Shown here: piece after piece, positions 12,266 to 23,058 of the stretch
Numbering within the stretch: the stretch's first letter is position 1
Layout of the letters: each line of letters begins with the position of its first letter
Assembly: GCA_963277665.1 (NCBI GenBank)
Contig: OY728163.1
Span: 1,902,972,644 to 1,903,036,643 of the forward strand
Direction: 5' to 3'
Source: Viscum album
Lineage: Eukaryota > Streptophyta > Magnoliopsida > Santalales > Viscaceae
DNA: 64,000 nucleotides
Translations under genes and position numbers: made by a program
The notes under the pieces: model-generated
Database searches by the model: none
Told to the model about the DNA's origin: nothing
The model's input: only the letters and a program-made list of their open reading frames with translations

Positions 12266-14190
12266 AGACTAGAGCCAACGACTAACAACCTTTAACCCAC
12301 TAGCTCTAACATAATATTCATGCTTCTACGAAGATAGGACTTTAGTCATGGGGTTTTCATGTTCTCTTTCATGGACACTATGATCACTAAAATTTAACCC
12401 CTTTTATAGATATTCCTTAAGAGTTGATACTTTCAGAGAATTTTCTTTGTTAATTGATCTGACCTTGGTTGTTTTTTAACAGCCACCATTGTAGTATTAT
12501 CACAATAAAATGTGATTGGATCTTTACTGTTATGAACCACATCATGCTCTTGGTCAAGGTTTGGAATCTATAAGGATTTGTTGGATGCATCATAAGATTT
12601 TATATATTAATACTCCATTGTATAATTGGTGATTACTGGCTAGTTTGAACTCTTCCAGCTCGCAGCTCCTCTATTGAGACAAAAAACATATCCTAATTGT
12701 GACTTCAGATCGTTCCAACATATCAGAAAACCATCATCATCATACCCTCTGATGACAAGATCCTTGTCTCCTCCATTCAATAGGAACATATCATTAGTTG
12801 TTCTCATATACTTTAGGATGGTCTTAACTGTACTCCAATGTTGTTCACTTATATTGACTTTATGTCTTTCTACCTTACTGAGTGCATAGAAAAGATTTAT
12901 CATAGTACATAACATGTCTTACATGATGAATCCTATAGTCAAATGGTATGGTAACTTACTAATCATATCTTTCTCTTGTTGTGTTTGAGGACACAATCTC
13001 TTGGAATAATGTAGGCTATGTGGCACTAGAACCAATCCCGACATGGATTGTTCCATACAAAATCACTTTAGTATCTGGTCAATGTATGTACCCTGACTTA
13101 GTCTAAGAATATTGTTGGATATATCACAGATGATCTTGATCCCTTGAATGTCTGTTGTTTTACCTAATTCCATCATTGGGAAACACTTGTTCAACTAGTC
13201 CTTAACTAACTGTAAGACTGGTACATTTTTCCCATTTGTAATATGTCATCAACATATACTACTACGATAATGACTTCATTCCCATTGAAAGATTTATAAA
13301 CACATGGATCACATTCATTCTTAATGAAACCATATTCTTATATTTCATCATATAATTGAATGTTCCATGACTTATATTATTTCTTTGGTCCATAAATGGA
13401 TATCTATAACTTGTAAACATGATTGGATTCACCTGGTGTCAAAAACCCTTCTGGTTTTGTCATGTATACATCTTCCAAAAGGTTCCTATTATGGAATTTA
13501 TTTTTTACATACAATTTCCTAATTTCATAGTCATGGTAAGCTGTTATGGAAATTATGATTCTTATGGATTTAAACATGGAAATAGGCGATAAGGTTTCAT
13601 CATTGTCAATTCCATGATGCTATATGAATCCTTTAGCCACAAGCCTTGCTTTATAGGTGCTGACTTAACCTTTCATGTCCATCTTTATCTTGAATACCCA
13701 TTTGCATCCAATATGAATTACATCAACTGGATCATCGACCAAAACCCCGACATAGTTCTAATACATGGATTCCATCTCATAATTTATAGATTATTTCCAT
13801 TTTGCGGCTCTTGAGCTCTATCATTCTTCTTTGTTGGAGAGAGATTCATCATTTTCCTAAAATAATGATTCACCATCCTCGGTTACTAGGAAACCAAATC
13901 TCTCTACTTTTATCACCTCTCTTGATCTCCTATGTATTACTTGTGTTTTTAGAACCTATTGCATGGGGACCGGTTGAACTTTTTCTTATACAAACTATTG
14001 TGTATCTTGGGCATCAACTTCATCGAAGTCAATCTTGCTCCCACTAACCTTTTTGAGGATGTGCTCCCTCTCAAGAAATATATATTGTCTTTAAAAAGTC
14101 ATGTTATTATCCTAAGGTTTATATAGGTAATATGCTTTCATTTACCTGGTATATCCTATAAAGATACACTTTGTGCCTGGAGGTGCTAGT
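12266..14190 (-). pseudogene. Copia B pol, 3' half (integrase end, RT, RNase H)
   Basis: Reading the minus strand: KCIFIGYTR (about 14,142-14,170) is the conserved end of the copia integrase region. RT begins with GCKWVFKIK and TYKARLVAKGF (about 13,610-13,720), continues with NLLEDVYMTKPEGF (about 13,440-13,490), and has the catalytic YVDDIL box at about 13,240-13,260 with both aspartates intact. RNase H is clear at 12,640-12,915: HWSTVKTILKYMRTT, then SQLGYVFCLNRGAASWKSS. Several stops and frameshifts break the frame, so it is inactive. The gene is cut at 14,190 by insertion of E1; its upstream half resumes at 24,657. Confidence 0.85.
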
Positions 14191-14195
14191 CTATT
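14191..14195 (+). repeat. Target-site duplication of E1, left copy (CTATT)
   Basis: CTATT precedes the E1 5' LTR and recurs exactly at 24,652-24,656 after the 3' LTR. Five bases is the standard gypsy target duplication. The copia B integrase sequence continues across it once E1 is removed. Confidence 0.85.
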
Positions 14196-14447
14196 TGTAA
14201 CAGCCCAAGATTTTATGAAAAATATTCTTTTTAATTTCACTAATGTCTTGTGTTGTACACTACACCAAAAAGAGCTTGCACAACATGCATCCTTGACTTG
14301 CCTTGCATTACACGCAATCGCAACCTTCCTCGATAGCGTGTGTAGTACGCAATATTGAGTTTCACAAAACAACGATATGCTATTAAAATATTATTAAAAC
14401 TAGCCGTTATGAATAGTAATAACAACTTTTTAAAATTTTAGAAATTT

Positions 14448-14950
14448 TAGCTCTCAAAATGGACTTCATTTTTGGATTCGTAATATCGAAATTATCTTAG
14501 GGTAAAATTTGGGTAATTTTCGGATAACTTTCATATTCTGATGAATTGTGAAAATTACTAAATTATAATTAAAAACAACTTTTTTAATCGAAATAATTAA
14601 TAGTGATAAATTATTAATTTGAGTGGTTTTAAAGTATATTTAGAATATATTTTTACAATTTAATACAATGTTGGTCATTGGATTTAATTTCACATTTAAA
14701 CCAGACATAAACAAGTGTCAATCTTTTGATAGATATTGTTTCTCAAAAACACGCTATTTGTTTTAACAACAGGATTTAATTATAAAATTAATTAATGCAA
14801 CTTCTATGTTATGAATTTGGTAAAATAGACTTCATTTTTGAATTCGGAATATGAAATATAGCTTAGGATGAAATTTTGGCATTGTTCTGAAAAACATCAA
14901 TTTTTGATGAATAGTGAAACTACTAAGTGGTAGTTAAAAAACTGAATTTT
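14448..14950 (+). repeat. Repeated U3 module in E1 5' LTR
   Basis: Two clear copies of one module lie about 366 bases apart. Copy one near 14,455 reads AATGGACTTCATTTTTGGATT, broken later by GATGAATxGTGAAAxTTACTAA. Copy two near 14,821 reads AATAGACTTCATTTTTGAATT followed by GATGAATAGTGAAACTACTAA. A weaker copy may lie between them (about 14,640), which would give a unit near 183 bases. The module is also visible in the E2 U3 (near 27,861). Its upstream position suggests transcriptional control, which I infer only from location. Confidence 0.6.
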
Positions 14951-16036
14951 TCATAAAACTTAATTTTACCGCTTCTGTGAATGGAATTTCAAAAATCCAA
15001 GGGACACGGTTGATATCAGTAAGTAAAATGTGGTTCAATGAGATGAAAATAATTTTTGGTGAATAGTAACTTTTTACTTTTATTTACCACGGTTAAAAGT
15101 AAATAGGGTAATTAAGGGTAAGAATGATATTAATATTACACTAACACATGTCCTAATTCTATTGGACAAGTGTATCTCGACCAAAAACAACCTTAAGTGT
15201 AAAATATTATCATTTAGGCCCCCTTGGATTAGATTAGGACATTTATTATTAATTTATTTAAAGAAGGGTTAAAATAGTTAAAATCAAAGTTTAATAAGTA
15301 AATAATTTTTAATATGGGGTTATACATAAGATAAATTCGACTATAAATATTCATTAGAAAGATAAAATGATTTCCTATATAATGGTAATTTATTTATAAT
15401 TTTTAGAAATTAAATAATTTAATTTATTTATGACACAATGATGATGCAGTAATTATCTTATTAATGAAATATTGACATAATTGATGTTATAAACACCCAA
15501 ATAAATGTAATTTGAGACTTTTTATGAATTACACTAATTTTCTAGGTTACTATGATATATTAGTGTTGATTTAATCAACTTGGTTCGAACATATAATTCT
15601 GTTATGACTTTCACAAAAATCATATATCAAATAGTGTCAAAATTGACACAAAATAGTTTTTAAATAAAATATTATATTATTAATTGTTATTTTATTCATA
15701 AAAATCTAAGGTTCGGCCAAATGACTTAGATAAGGATATATGTATTAATGATAAACAATTTGGGGTTCGTTTGGCATTTTATAGTAAGTTTATTAACCAT
15801 ATAGTGTAAGAAAACAAAAAGACACGGTAAAAGTTAAATTATTTAACTTAGAGTTAAATCTAATTGATAAGGTTAAAATCAAACCCTAAACCTGTCTAAA
15901 TCCTATTGGTTGATAGGATTTCGACCCATCCCCACTTTAGCTTCGAAATAAGACCCTTTGTAACCATTATAAACCGATTTTGACTTTAATATAAAATAAT
16001 ATTTTGAGATATTCCTAAGGTGCCCCTCTCCTCCCT

Positions 16037-16044
16037 TATAAAAG
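16037..16044 (+). promoter_or_regulatory. TATA box of E1 5' LTR
   Basis: TATAAAAG lies between pyrimidine-rich tracts and inside an inverted repeat (GGTGCCC at 16,019-16,025, GGGCACC at 16,044-16,050). Transcription would be expected to start near 16,070, which marks the U3/R border. It is unchanged in the 3' LTR (22,287). Confidence 0.75.
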
Positions 16045-16379
16045 GGCACCTCCTCCCTCTCCTCCTCACACCAATTTGAGCACTCAAGATCGGCCAAACC
16101 CTGAACAAATCCCTTCTACACTTCCCTAGAATAATCCTAGAGGTCCTGGTCTTCTTCAAAGACCAATCATAGTTCCCTAAATGGAGGATTCAAAGAGGCG
16201 TTCCAAAGAAGAGGTAATATCCATTACCGATCTTTTCAATTTCTTTCTTCTTCTACTTCTTCTTCTTTAGTTGTTTCATGATAAAGTAATAACATCAGTA
16301 TTACTTAAATACTGATATGTTATTATAAATATGAAACAACCCTAATTCACCTTCTATCCATCCTACGGAAAAAGGAAAT

Positions 16380-16424
16380 CACCGCGCGTGCGTACGTACG
16401 GAATACCGTCTCCACGCCGTGGTG
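16380..16424 (+). ncRNA. Leader hairpin 1 (E1 5' LTR)
   Basis: Arms CACCGCGCGTG (16,380-16,390) and CACGCCGTGGTG (16,413-16,424) pair over 11 positions with one bulged C and one G-U pair. The apical 22 bases (16,391-16,412) are CGTACGTACG then GAATACCGTCTC. In the 3' LTR the arm differs by C to T, which still allows G-U pairing in RNA. Confidence 0.65.
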
Positions 16425-16564
16425 TAATCTATTTTCCGCCACCACCTTAATTGGATGGGTATAATGGTTTAATGAGTAACTATATATGATTATTATAAAG
16501 TGATATTGATACTGAAATAGTATACATAAACTTCAACAAAATTCCATGACCATGGGAACGATAT

Positions 16565-16609
16565 CATCGCTCGTGCGTACGTACGAACTACCGTCTCCAC
16601 GACACGATG
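16565..16609 (+). ncRNA. Leader hairpin 2 (E1 5' LTR)
   Basis: Arms CATCGCTCGTG (16,565-16,575) and CACGACACGATG (16,598-16,609) flank the same 22-base apical segment, here with one change (CGTACGTACG then AACTACCGTCTC). The 3' LTR copy pairs perfectly apart from the same bulged C as hairpin 1; this copy has one A-C mismatch. Confidence 0.65.
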
Positions 16610-16764
16610 AGATTCATTCTCAATGATTAACCATTCATGAATGATTATAAAGTATATATAATAAGTAATAATGAAATATATGACATAATAATTATACTGG
16701 ATTTATTTATATTTATATGTATGTCATCTACTTAATTCCATTCAATTCAATAAGTAAACGAAAA

Positions 16765-16808
16765 CAGCGTTCATGCGTACGTACGGACTACCGTCTCCAT
16801 GAACGGTG
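16765..16808 (+). ncRNA. Leader hairpin 3 (E1 5' LTR)
   Basis: Arms CAGCGTTCATG (16,765-16,775) and CATGAACGGTG (16,798-16,808) give eight consecutive pairs, one G-G mismatch and further pairs. The apical segment is CGTACGTACG then GACTACCGTCTC. Compared with hairpins 1 and 2, several pairs are exchanged on both sides (for example G-C to A-T in the inner helix). Confidence 0.65.
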
Positions 16809-17132
16809 TATTTCTTTCCATTTAATGATTTATTATATATGTATATTCTGAATATATATATATATAAATCATGTTTTATATTCTGGAATTAATTAATCAT
16901 GATCTAAGTAATCATATGAATAATTACAAGTTAAAAACACGAACGACAAATGAGACGATTTTACCCAAAAAGCTACTTTAACATGAATTTAAAAAAAGAA
17001 CGGGTAATATAAAGACATAAGTGGACCATATATGATATAATAACAATGAATATGATTCTGGAATAAGTCAATAACATGATTTAAATCATCATACAGGAGG
17101 TTGGGACACTTACAAAGCAAGTCAGACCTAAG

Positions 17133-18197
17133 GTAAGGAAAATATCACAATCTCATTTTTATCCGAGATTGTTTATTCGTAAGCATTTACTGGGGTGTAT
17201 TTTATCATCCACATCCATGTTCCATCAATATGTAATATTTTTTCCATCCACTTACAATAGTTTAAATCCAATTTTACCCTTTTGTGAGTTTTTAGTAAAG
17301 AATATGAAAGGAATCTTTTGTCGTTTTTCGTACGAGGTACTTTTTGACTTTTCCGACAAAAGTACGAAGAATGTTTTTTTTAACTTATACGGCATGAATG
17401 GATTTTGAAAACATTATTTCCAAGAAGCTTCCTTTACAAGTTTTCATGTTTATTATTTTATCAACTTATTTTAGTTTATAATTGTATGACATGTTAATAA
17501 AAGAAAAGTGTTTTTGAAGAAGAAAGGATATTTTCCTCAAGAATGGAGTTCAAGTATTTTATCAAAATTATTTTCCATCTAAGATAATAAAAGGGTTCTG
17601 TTTTTATCCCTATTATTACATTGGTTTGATTATGTTGCGATGAAATATTTTTATGAATTCCTTTATCTTATATGAATTGTTTTATGATGTCATGTTGTTT
17701 AAGAATCCCATTTTTATTACATGGGTTACGCTATGATGTATGGTTTATGATTATGTGGCACACATAAGAAAGGATTCATTATAAGATGGGTGGGACCTAT
17801 ATATCCCTCCAATGCATTGGGTAAAGATTTTATATCTCATGAGATAGACATGGCTGGAATGGTAGGTTATACCGGTCCAGTGAAACAGGACTGAAACGAG
17901 GGTTACTCGATTCAGAAAGGGACTTTGTCCACTAAGATAGTCAGGGCAATTAGTCTTGACTAACAAGAAATGATTCTCTATGATTATGTGTGTATTCCAC
18001 AAAGTTTCATGTTTTAATTTATGATTATTGGGATTACATTTCACTTCTATGATTTATCCCATGTTATGAAATTATGCTCTCTTTTGCAGGTTAAGATTTC
18101 CAAAATGTTATGTTCTTATGAATATGATGTGATTGATATTTTTTTTTTACCCTTACTGAGAATTTGAGCTCACCCTTTTATGTTTTCTTTTCCCCAG
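17133..18197 (+). other. Candidate leader intron 2 of E1
   Basis: A consensus donor CTAAG|GTAAGG at 17,133 and an acceptor with a strong polypyrimidine tract, TTTTCTTTTCCCCAG (ends 18,197), bracket this segment. E2 has the same downstream layout: ATTTTCTCAG|GACATG at 30,370 and a donor AAG|GTAAGG in its 3' LTR at 36,402. The shared arrangement suggests a real spliced leader. Confidence 0.4.
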
Positions 18198-18403
18198 GAT
18201 ATAAAGAAATGTTTTAGGTAAAAAAATGGGGAAGATCTTTATGGGAGATATTGAAGATCTTTCACCACGATTAGAAGATTACGTCCCGAGTTTCCAAAGA
18301 CACTAAACTATTACGATCCTTGTGTGTGTGTTTTTGTTATGTACTAAGTATTCCACAAAAGTAATGTAATGTCCATGTACGATAAGCTTCGGGTCTCTAC
18401 AGT

Positions 18404-18415
18404 TGGTATCAGAGG
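18404..18415 (+). other. Primer-binding site of E1 (tRNA-Met)
   Basis: TGGTATCAGAGG follows the LTR end by two bases and matches the canonical TGGTATCAGAG complementary to the 3' end of plant initiator tRNA-Met. Confidence 0.9.
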
Positions 18416-18661
18416 AAAGGTTTAGTCAACCTTTGGAAACTAGGATGCGAAAACGTTAGTGAGATCCCTAGAGATATTTCTAAGGTATGTCTAGGGATGT
18501 CCCTAAGGATAAGTATACATATAAGATACAGTCCTAGAATTATGGTAACGATCATAGAATTTGACCTAAGAAGTTAGATATTGAGGATACTCCACCTTTA
18601 TAATGTTGTTTTCCCTAGAATGATTTTTTCCTCTCACAAGATTCTTTTTGTGTTTTAGTTA

Positions 18662-19072
18662 ATGGAGGGAACCAGAAGGAATTTGATTAACATTGAATCC
18701 CATGGAAAAATTGGTGACTATGAACAAAAAAATTGCGTAATTCCTAGAGAGAAAGATCTTGTGATTATGCCAAATCAGTCATCGCGATATATGATTAACA
18801 AGGTGAAATTTAGTGGTATTCCTAATTCATCAAAGATGAGGAAGATAAACTATTATACATGTTCGCATGTTGAGGAGCATAAAGAAAGTAAGATTGAGAT
18901 TTCTAAAGAAGGGAAGAAGAACCTTGAGGAATACCTCAAATGGAGGGACTGATGTTATCTGTGTGGAGAAAAGGGTCATAGAGTGACAGACTGTTATGGA
19001 GTTCAATGTCTTATTTGTGGAGAACATGGGAATTACCCAACTCAATGCCCTGACCTAAAAAGTTACTTCTAA
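18662..19072 (+). pseudogene. Short gag-like ORF with two zinc knuckles (E1)
   Basis: From ATG 18,662 a frame of 136 codons runs to TAA 19,070-19,072, interrupted only by one TGA at 18,950-18,952. The first 96 codons encode a basic, polar protein (MEGTRRNL...) with a charged KIEISKEGKKNLEEYLKW stretch and no capsid domain I recognise. Just after the stop comes CYLCGEKGHRVTDC, a perfect CX2CX4HX4C zinc knuckle, then CLICGEHGNYPTQC, a second knuckle in which Asn replaces the expected His. Such knuckles bind nucleic acid in Gag and could package element RNA. The stop and the lost His probably arose by point mutation after insertion. It starts about 245 bases after the primer-binding site. Confidence 0.65.
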
Positions 19073-19653
19073 ATCAAGGAAGGACTTCTTCCAGGACAAT
19101 CATTGAAGTGGATGGACTGAAGTGTTTATGTATTAGTATTCAAGAATAATGTTGTTGATGTACTTTTATGGTGTATTGAAATATTTATGTATTGGTCTAA
19201 TGTGGTATTCAAAGTGATTGAGATATTTTTAATAAGATGATATGCGCATAATGAAGGGAAAACGAGAAAATGAAATGTTTAACAGTATTCATGAGCTCAT
19301 GATTGATATAAGGACTAAGTGATATCATGGTTTGAGTATATAGAATTTTGAGGATTTTGGTATGTGGAAGGTGTTAACTTTTAACTGCATTCATGTTTTC
19401 ACTAAGGTATTCAAGAGAATACATGATTAAGGACTTTGAATGTTTGGAATGTGACCAACAAAACATATCTTATGATATATGGGGATCGACGATGGTGTTA
19501 AATCTCTGGTAATCGTTTTCACTATGTTATGAGAGTGGACTGCAATATTATGGATAAGCCTAAAGATTGGAATGGATTATGTTGGACATAAGTTAGTATT
19601 GTTTAAGGATAGAAGTTTTTTTTCGATATTATTGATGGGATGTTATAGAAATA
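19073..19653 (+). other. Non-coding internal region of E1 before the SINE
   Basis: About 580 bases with no coding motif; in autonomous gypsy elements pol would follow gag here. Confidence 0.55.
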
Positions 19654-19661
19654 TAGTTTTA

Positions 19662-19796
19662 GAAAAAGGACAACCTGCAGGATGGGCGACAGCCCATCGT
19701 GTCGGACAAGGCTGTGGAAATCGAACCCACAACCGAAGTGCGACTGGCCTTTATCGCCTACCACTGGCCTACAGGAAGTCCCTGTTTAGTAGAAGC
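19662..19796 (-). mobile_element. tRNA-derived SINE inside E1
   Basis: Read on the minus strand the 135-base unit carries a polymerase III A box (TAGGCCAGTGGTAGG) and a B box (GGTTCGATTTCC) inside a T-arm-like helix (TGTGGG / TCCACA around TTCGATT). It then has an unrelated body with a small GGGC-TGTC-GCCC hairpin and ends in TTTTT. It is bounded by an exact 8-base duplication, TAGTTTTA, at 19,654-19,661 and 19,797-19,804. These are hallmarks of a plant SINE retroposed by a LINE machinery. Its higher GC content contrasts with the flanks. An open frame through it (19,572-19,799) is incidental. Confidence 0.8.
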
Positions 19797-19804
19797 TAGT
19801 TTTA

Positions 19805-20433
19805 TTATATTAAGCAGTATGATATATGAAGTATAAGTCCATTTTAGGAACCATATATAATTAATCTCACTATAGATTGACTTATGTATATAATTTTTGC
19901 TAACCTTTTGTTTGAGACAGATGGAATGACCCGTCATTCTATCACATGATCTGATAACACTTCACGAATAACAAATTCAACTTCATTTATTTAAGAGATG
20001 AAGTGGAAATTGTTAAAGGCACAAACAACAGTGAGATTGTACCAAAATAAAGTAAGTATTTATTCTAATTCTTTAACTTTAGGGAAACGATCTTGAAAAC
20101 CAAAAATGTTGTCCTAGTGATCTTATACCTGATGAATCAGATGGTACCTTAGATCGTCACAAATCTATGGCTTTGTGATTGTGGGCTATTTCATAGCCAT
20201 GTTCTCTACCACTCTCTATCAGAACATGATGGTTAGATTTTTCTTCCATATCCATATTTTCACCTATGTTGAAACCCAGTGATTTGTTTATTTGGGTAAC
20301 CGTTAAGTTTCATACTTTTGTTTTTAAATATTTGTTTTGGTATTCCTTTTTACGATGTGGGTTTCTATTAAAGAAACTTTCGAATAGTAAACCATTTATA
20401 ACCCCGACGAATTTCGAGGGCGAAATTCATTTT
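19805..20433 (+). other. Non-coding internal region of E1 after the SINE
   Basis: About 630 bases without a pol domain. The last part (CCGACGAATTTCGAGGGCG, about 20,404-20,422) resembles the conserved stretch just upstream of the 3' LTR in Del/Tekay-like gypsy elements, suggesting E1 descends from such an element by loss of pol. Confidence 0.5.
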
Positions 20434-20446
20434 AAGGGGGGTAGAA
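20434..20446 (+). other. Polypurine tract of E1
   Basis: AAGGGGGGTAGAA immediately precedes the 3' LTR start TGTAACAGCC and would prime plus-strand DNA synthesis. Confidence 0.85.
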
Positions 20447-22286
20447 TGTAACAGCCCAAGATTTTATGAAAAATATTATTTTTAATTTCACTAATGTCTT
20501 GTGTTGTACGCTACACCAAAAAGAGCTTGCACAACACGCATCCTTGTCTTTCCTTGCATTACACGCAATCGCAACCTTCCTCGATAGCGTGTGTAGTACG
20601 CAATATTGAGTTTCACAAAACAACGATATGCTATTAAAATATTATTAAAACTAGCCGTTATGAATAGTAATAACCACTTTTTAAAATTTTAGAAATTTTA
20701 GCTCTCAAAATGGACATCATTTTTGGATTTGTAATATCGAAATTAGCTTAGGGTAAAATTTTGGTAATTTTCGGATAACTTTCATATTCTGATGAATAGT
20801 GAAAATTACTAAATTATAATTAAAAACAACTTTTTTAATCGAAATAATTAATAGTGATAAATTATTAATTTGAGTGGTTTTAAAGTATATTTAGAATATA
20901 TTTTTACAATTTAATACAATGTTGGTCATTGGATGTAATTTCACCTTTAAACCAGACATAAACAAGTGTCAATCTTTTGATAGATATTGTTTCTCAAAAA
21001 CACGCTATTTGTTTTAACAGCGGGATTTAATTATAAAATTAATTAATGCAACTTCTATGTTATGAATTTGGTAAAATAGACTTCATTTTTGAATTCAGAA
21101 TATGAAATATAGCTAAGGATGAAATTTTTGCATTGTTCTGAAAAACATCAATTTTTGATGAATAGTGAAACTACTAAGTGGTTGTTAAAAACTGAATTTT
21201 TCATAAAACTTAATTTTACCGCTTCTGTGAATGGAATTTCAAAACTCCGAGAGACACGGTTGATGTCAGTAAGTAAAATGTGGTTCAATGAGATGAAAAT
21301 AATTTTTGGTGAATTGTAACTTTTTACTTTTATTTACCACGGTTAAAAGTAAATAGGGTAATTAAGGGTAAGAATGATATTAATATTACACTAACACATG
21401 TCCTAATTCTATTGGACAAGTTTATATCGACCAAAAACAACCTTAAGTGTAAAATATTATCATTTAGGCCCACTTGGATTAGATTAGGACATTTATTATT
21501 AATTTATTTAAAGAAGGGTTAAAATAGTTAAAATCAAAGTTTAATAAGTAAATCATTTTTAATATGGGGTTATACATAAGATAAATTCAACTATAAATAT
21601 TAATTAGAAAGCTAAAATTATTTCCTACATAATGGTATTTTATTTATAATTTTTAGAAATTAAATAATTTAATTTATTTATGACACAACGATGATGCAGT
21701 AATTATCTTATTAATGAAATATTGACATAATTGATGTTATAAACACAAAAATAAATGTAATTTGAGACTTTTTATGAATTACACTAATTTTCTAGGTTAC
21801 TATGATATATTAGTGTTGATTTAATCAACTTGGTTCGAACATATAATTCTGTTATGACTTTCACAAAAATCATATATCAAATAGTGTCAAAATTGACACA
21901 AAATAGTTTTTAAATCAAATATTATATTATTAATTGTTATTTTATTCATCAAAATCTAAGGTTTGGCCAAATGACTTAGATAAGGATATATGTATTAATA
22001 ATAAACAATTTGGTGTTCGTTTGGAATGTTATAGTATGTTTATTAACCATATAGTGTAAGAAAACAAAAAGACACGGTAAAAGTTAAATTATTTAACTTA
22101 GAGTTAAATCTAATTGATAATGTTAAAATCAAACCCTAAACCTGTCTAAATCCTATTGGTTGATAGGATTGCGACCCATCCCCACTTTAGCTTCGAAATA
22201 AGACCTTTTGGAACCATTATAAACCGATTTTGACTTTAATATAAAATAATATTTTGAGATATTCCTAAGGTGCCCCTCTCCTCCCT

Positions 22287-22294
22287 TATAAAAG
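22287..22294 (+). promoter_or_regulatory. TATA box of E1 3' LTR
   Basis: TATAAAAG with the same flanking inverted repeat as in the 5' LTR. Transcription from here would run into the copia B remnant and 26-27 kb flank. Confidence 0.7.
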
Positions 22295-22629
22295 GGCACC
22301 TCCTCCCTCTCCTCCTCACACCAATTTGAGCGCTCAAGCTCGGCCAAACCCTGCCAAAATCCCTTCTCCACTTCCCTAGAATAATCTTAGAGGTCCTGGT
22401 ATTCTTCAAAGACCAATCATAGTTCCCTAAATGGAGGATTCAAAGAGGCGTTCCAAAGAAGAGGTAATATCCATTACCGATCTTTTCAATTTCTTTCTTC
22501 TTCAACTTCTTCTTCTTTAGTTGTTTCATGATAAATTAATAACATCAGTATTACTTAAAAACTGATATGTTATTATAAATATTAAACAACCCTAATTCAC
22601 CTTCTATCCATCCTACGGAAAAAGGAAAT

Positions 22630-22674
22630 CACCGCGCGTGCGTACGTACGGAATACCGTCTCCACGTCGTGGTG
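22630..22674 (+). ncRNA. Leader hairpin 1 (E1 3' LTR)
   Basis: Same as 16,380-16,424 except C to T in the right arm (CACGTCGTGGTG), a pairing-neutral change in RNA. Confidence 0.6.
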
Positions 22675-22814
22675 TAATCTATTTTCCGCCACCACCTTAA
22701 TTGGATGGGTATAATAGTTTAATGAGTAACTATATATGATTATTATAAAGTGATATTGATACTGAAATAGTATACATACACTTCAACAAAATTCCATGAC
22801 CATGGGAACGATAT

Positions 22815-22859
22815 CATCGCTCGTGCGTACGTACGGACTACCGTCTCCACGACGCGATG
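22815..22859 (+). ncRNA. Leader hairpin 2 (E1 3' LTR)
   Basis: Arms CATCGCTCGTG and CACGACGCGATG pair at 11 positions with one bulged C. The apical segment CGTACGTACG then GACTACCGTCTC is probably the ancestral form. Confidence 0.6.
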
Positions 22860-23014
22860 AGATTCATTCTCAATGATTAACCATTCATGAATGATTATAA
22901 AGTATATATAATAAGTACTAATGAAATATATGACATAATAATTATACTGGATTTATTTATATTTATATTTATGTCATCTACTTAATTCCATTCAATTTAA
23001 TAAGGAAACGAAAA

Positions 23015-23058
23015 CAGCGTTCATGCGTACGTACGGACTACCGTCTCCATGAACGGTG
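23015..23058 (+). ncRNA. Leader hairpin 3 (E1 3' LTR)
   Basis: Identical to 16,765-16,808 in both arms and in the 22-base apical segment. Confidence 0.6.

Larger units (their letters stand above)
16214..17096 (+). other. Candidate leader intron 1 of E1
   Basis: A donor-like GAG|GTAATA at 16,214 follows a pyrimidine-flanked leader, and an acceptor-like CATACAG|GAGG ends at 17,096. Both sites are present in the 3' LTR as well (donor at 22,464). Removing this segment would take out all three hairpins. The splice sites are inferred from sequence only. Confidence 0.35.
14196..18401 (+). mobile_element. E1 5' LTR (4.2 kb)
   Basis: Direct repeat of 20,447-24,651 over its full length. U3 (14,196 to about 16,070) contains repeated modules and ends with a strong TATA box (16,037). 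The transcribed part (R-U5, about 2.3 kb) holds a C/T-rich leader start, three hairpins (16,380-16,808), splice-like sites and the block GGTGGGACC...TCATGAGATAGACATGG (about 17,790-17,852), which has a counterpart in E2. Small frames within (14,173-14,358, 15,903-16,097 minus, 17,169-17,408, 17,751-18,044 minus) recur in both LTRs only because the LTR is duplicated, and are not genes. Confidence 0.85.

Noticed and set aside
17751..18044. Minus-strand 97-codon frame found twice (also 24,000-24,293)
   Set aside because: Duplicate occurrence is due to the two E1 LTRs; opposite to element transcription and without a domain.
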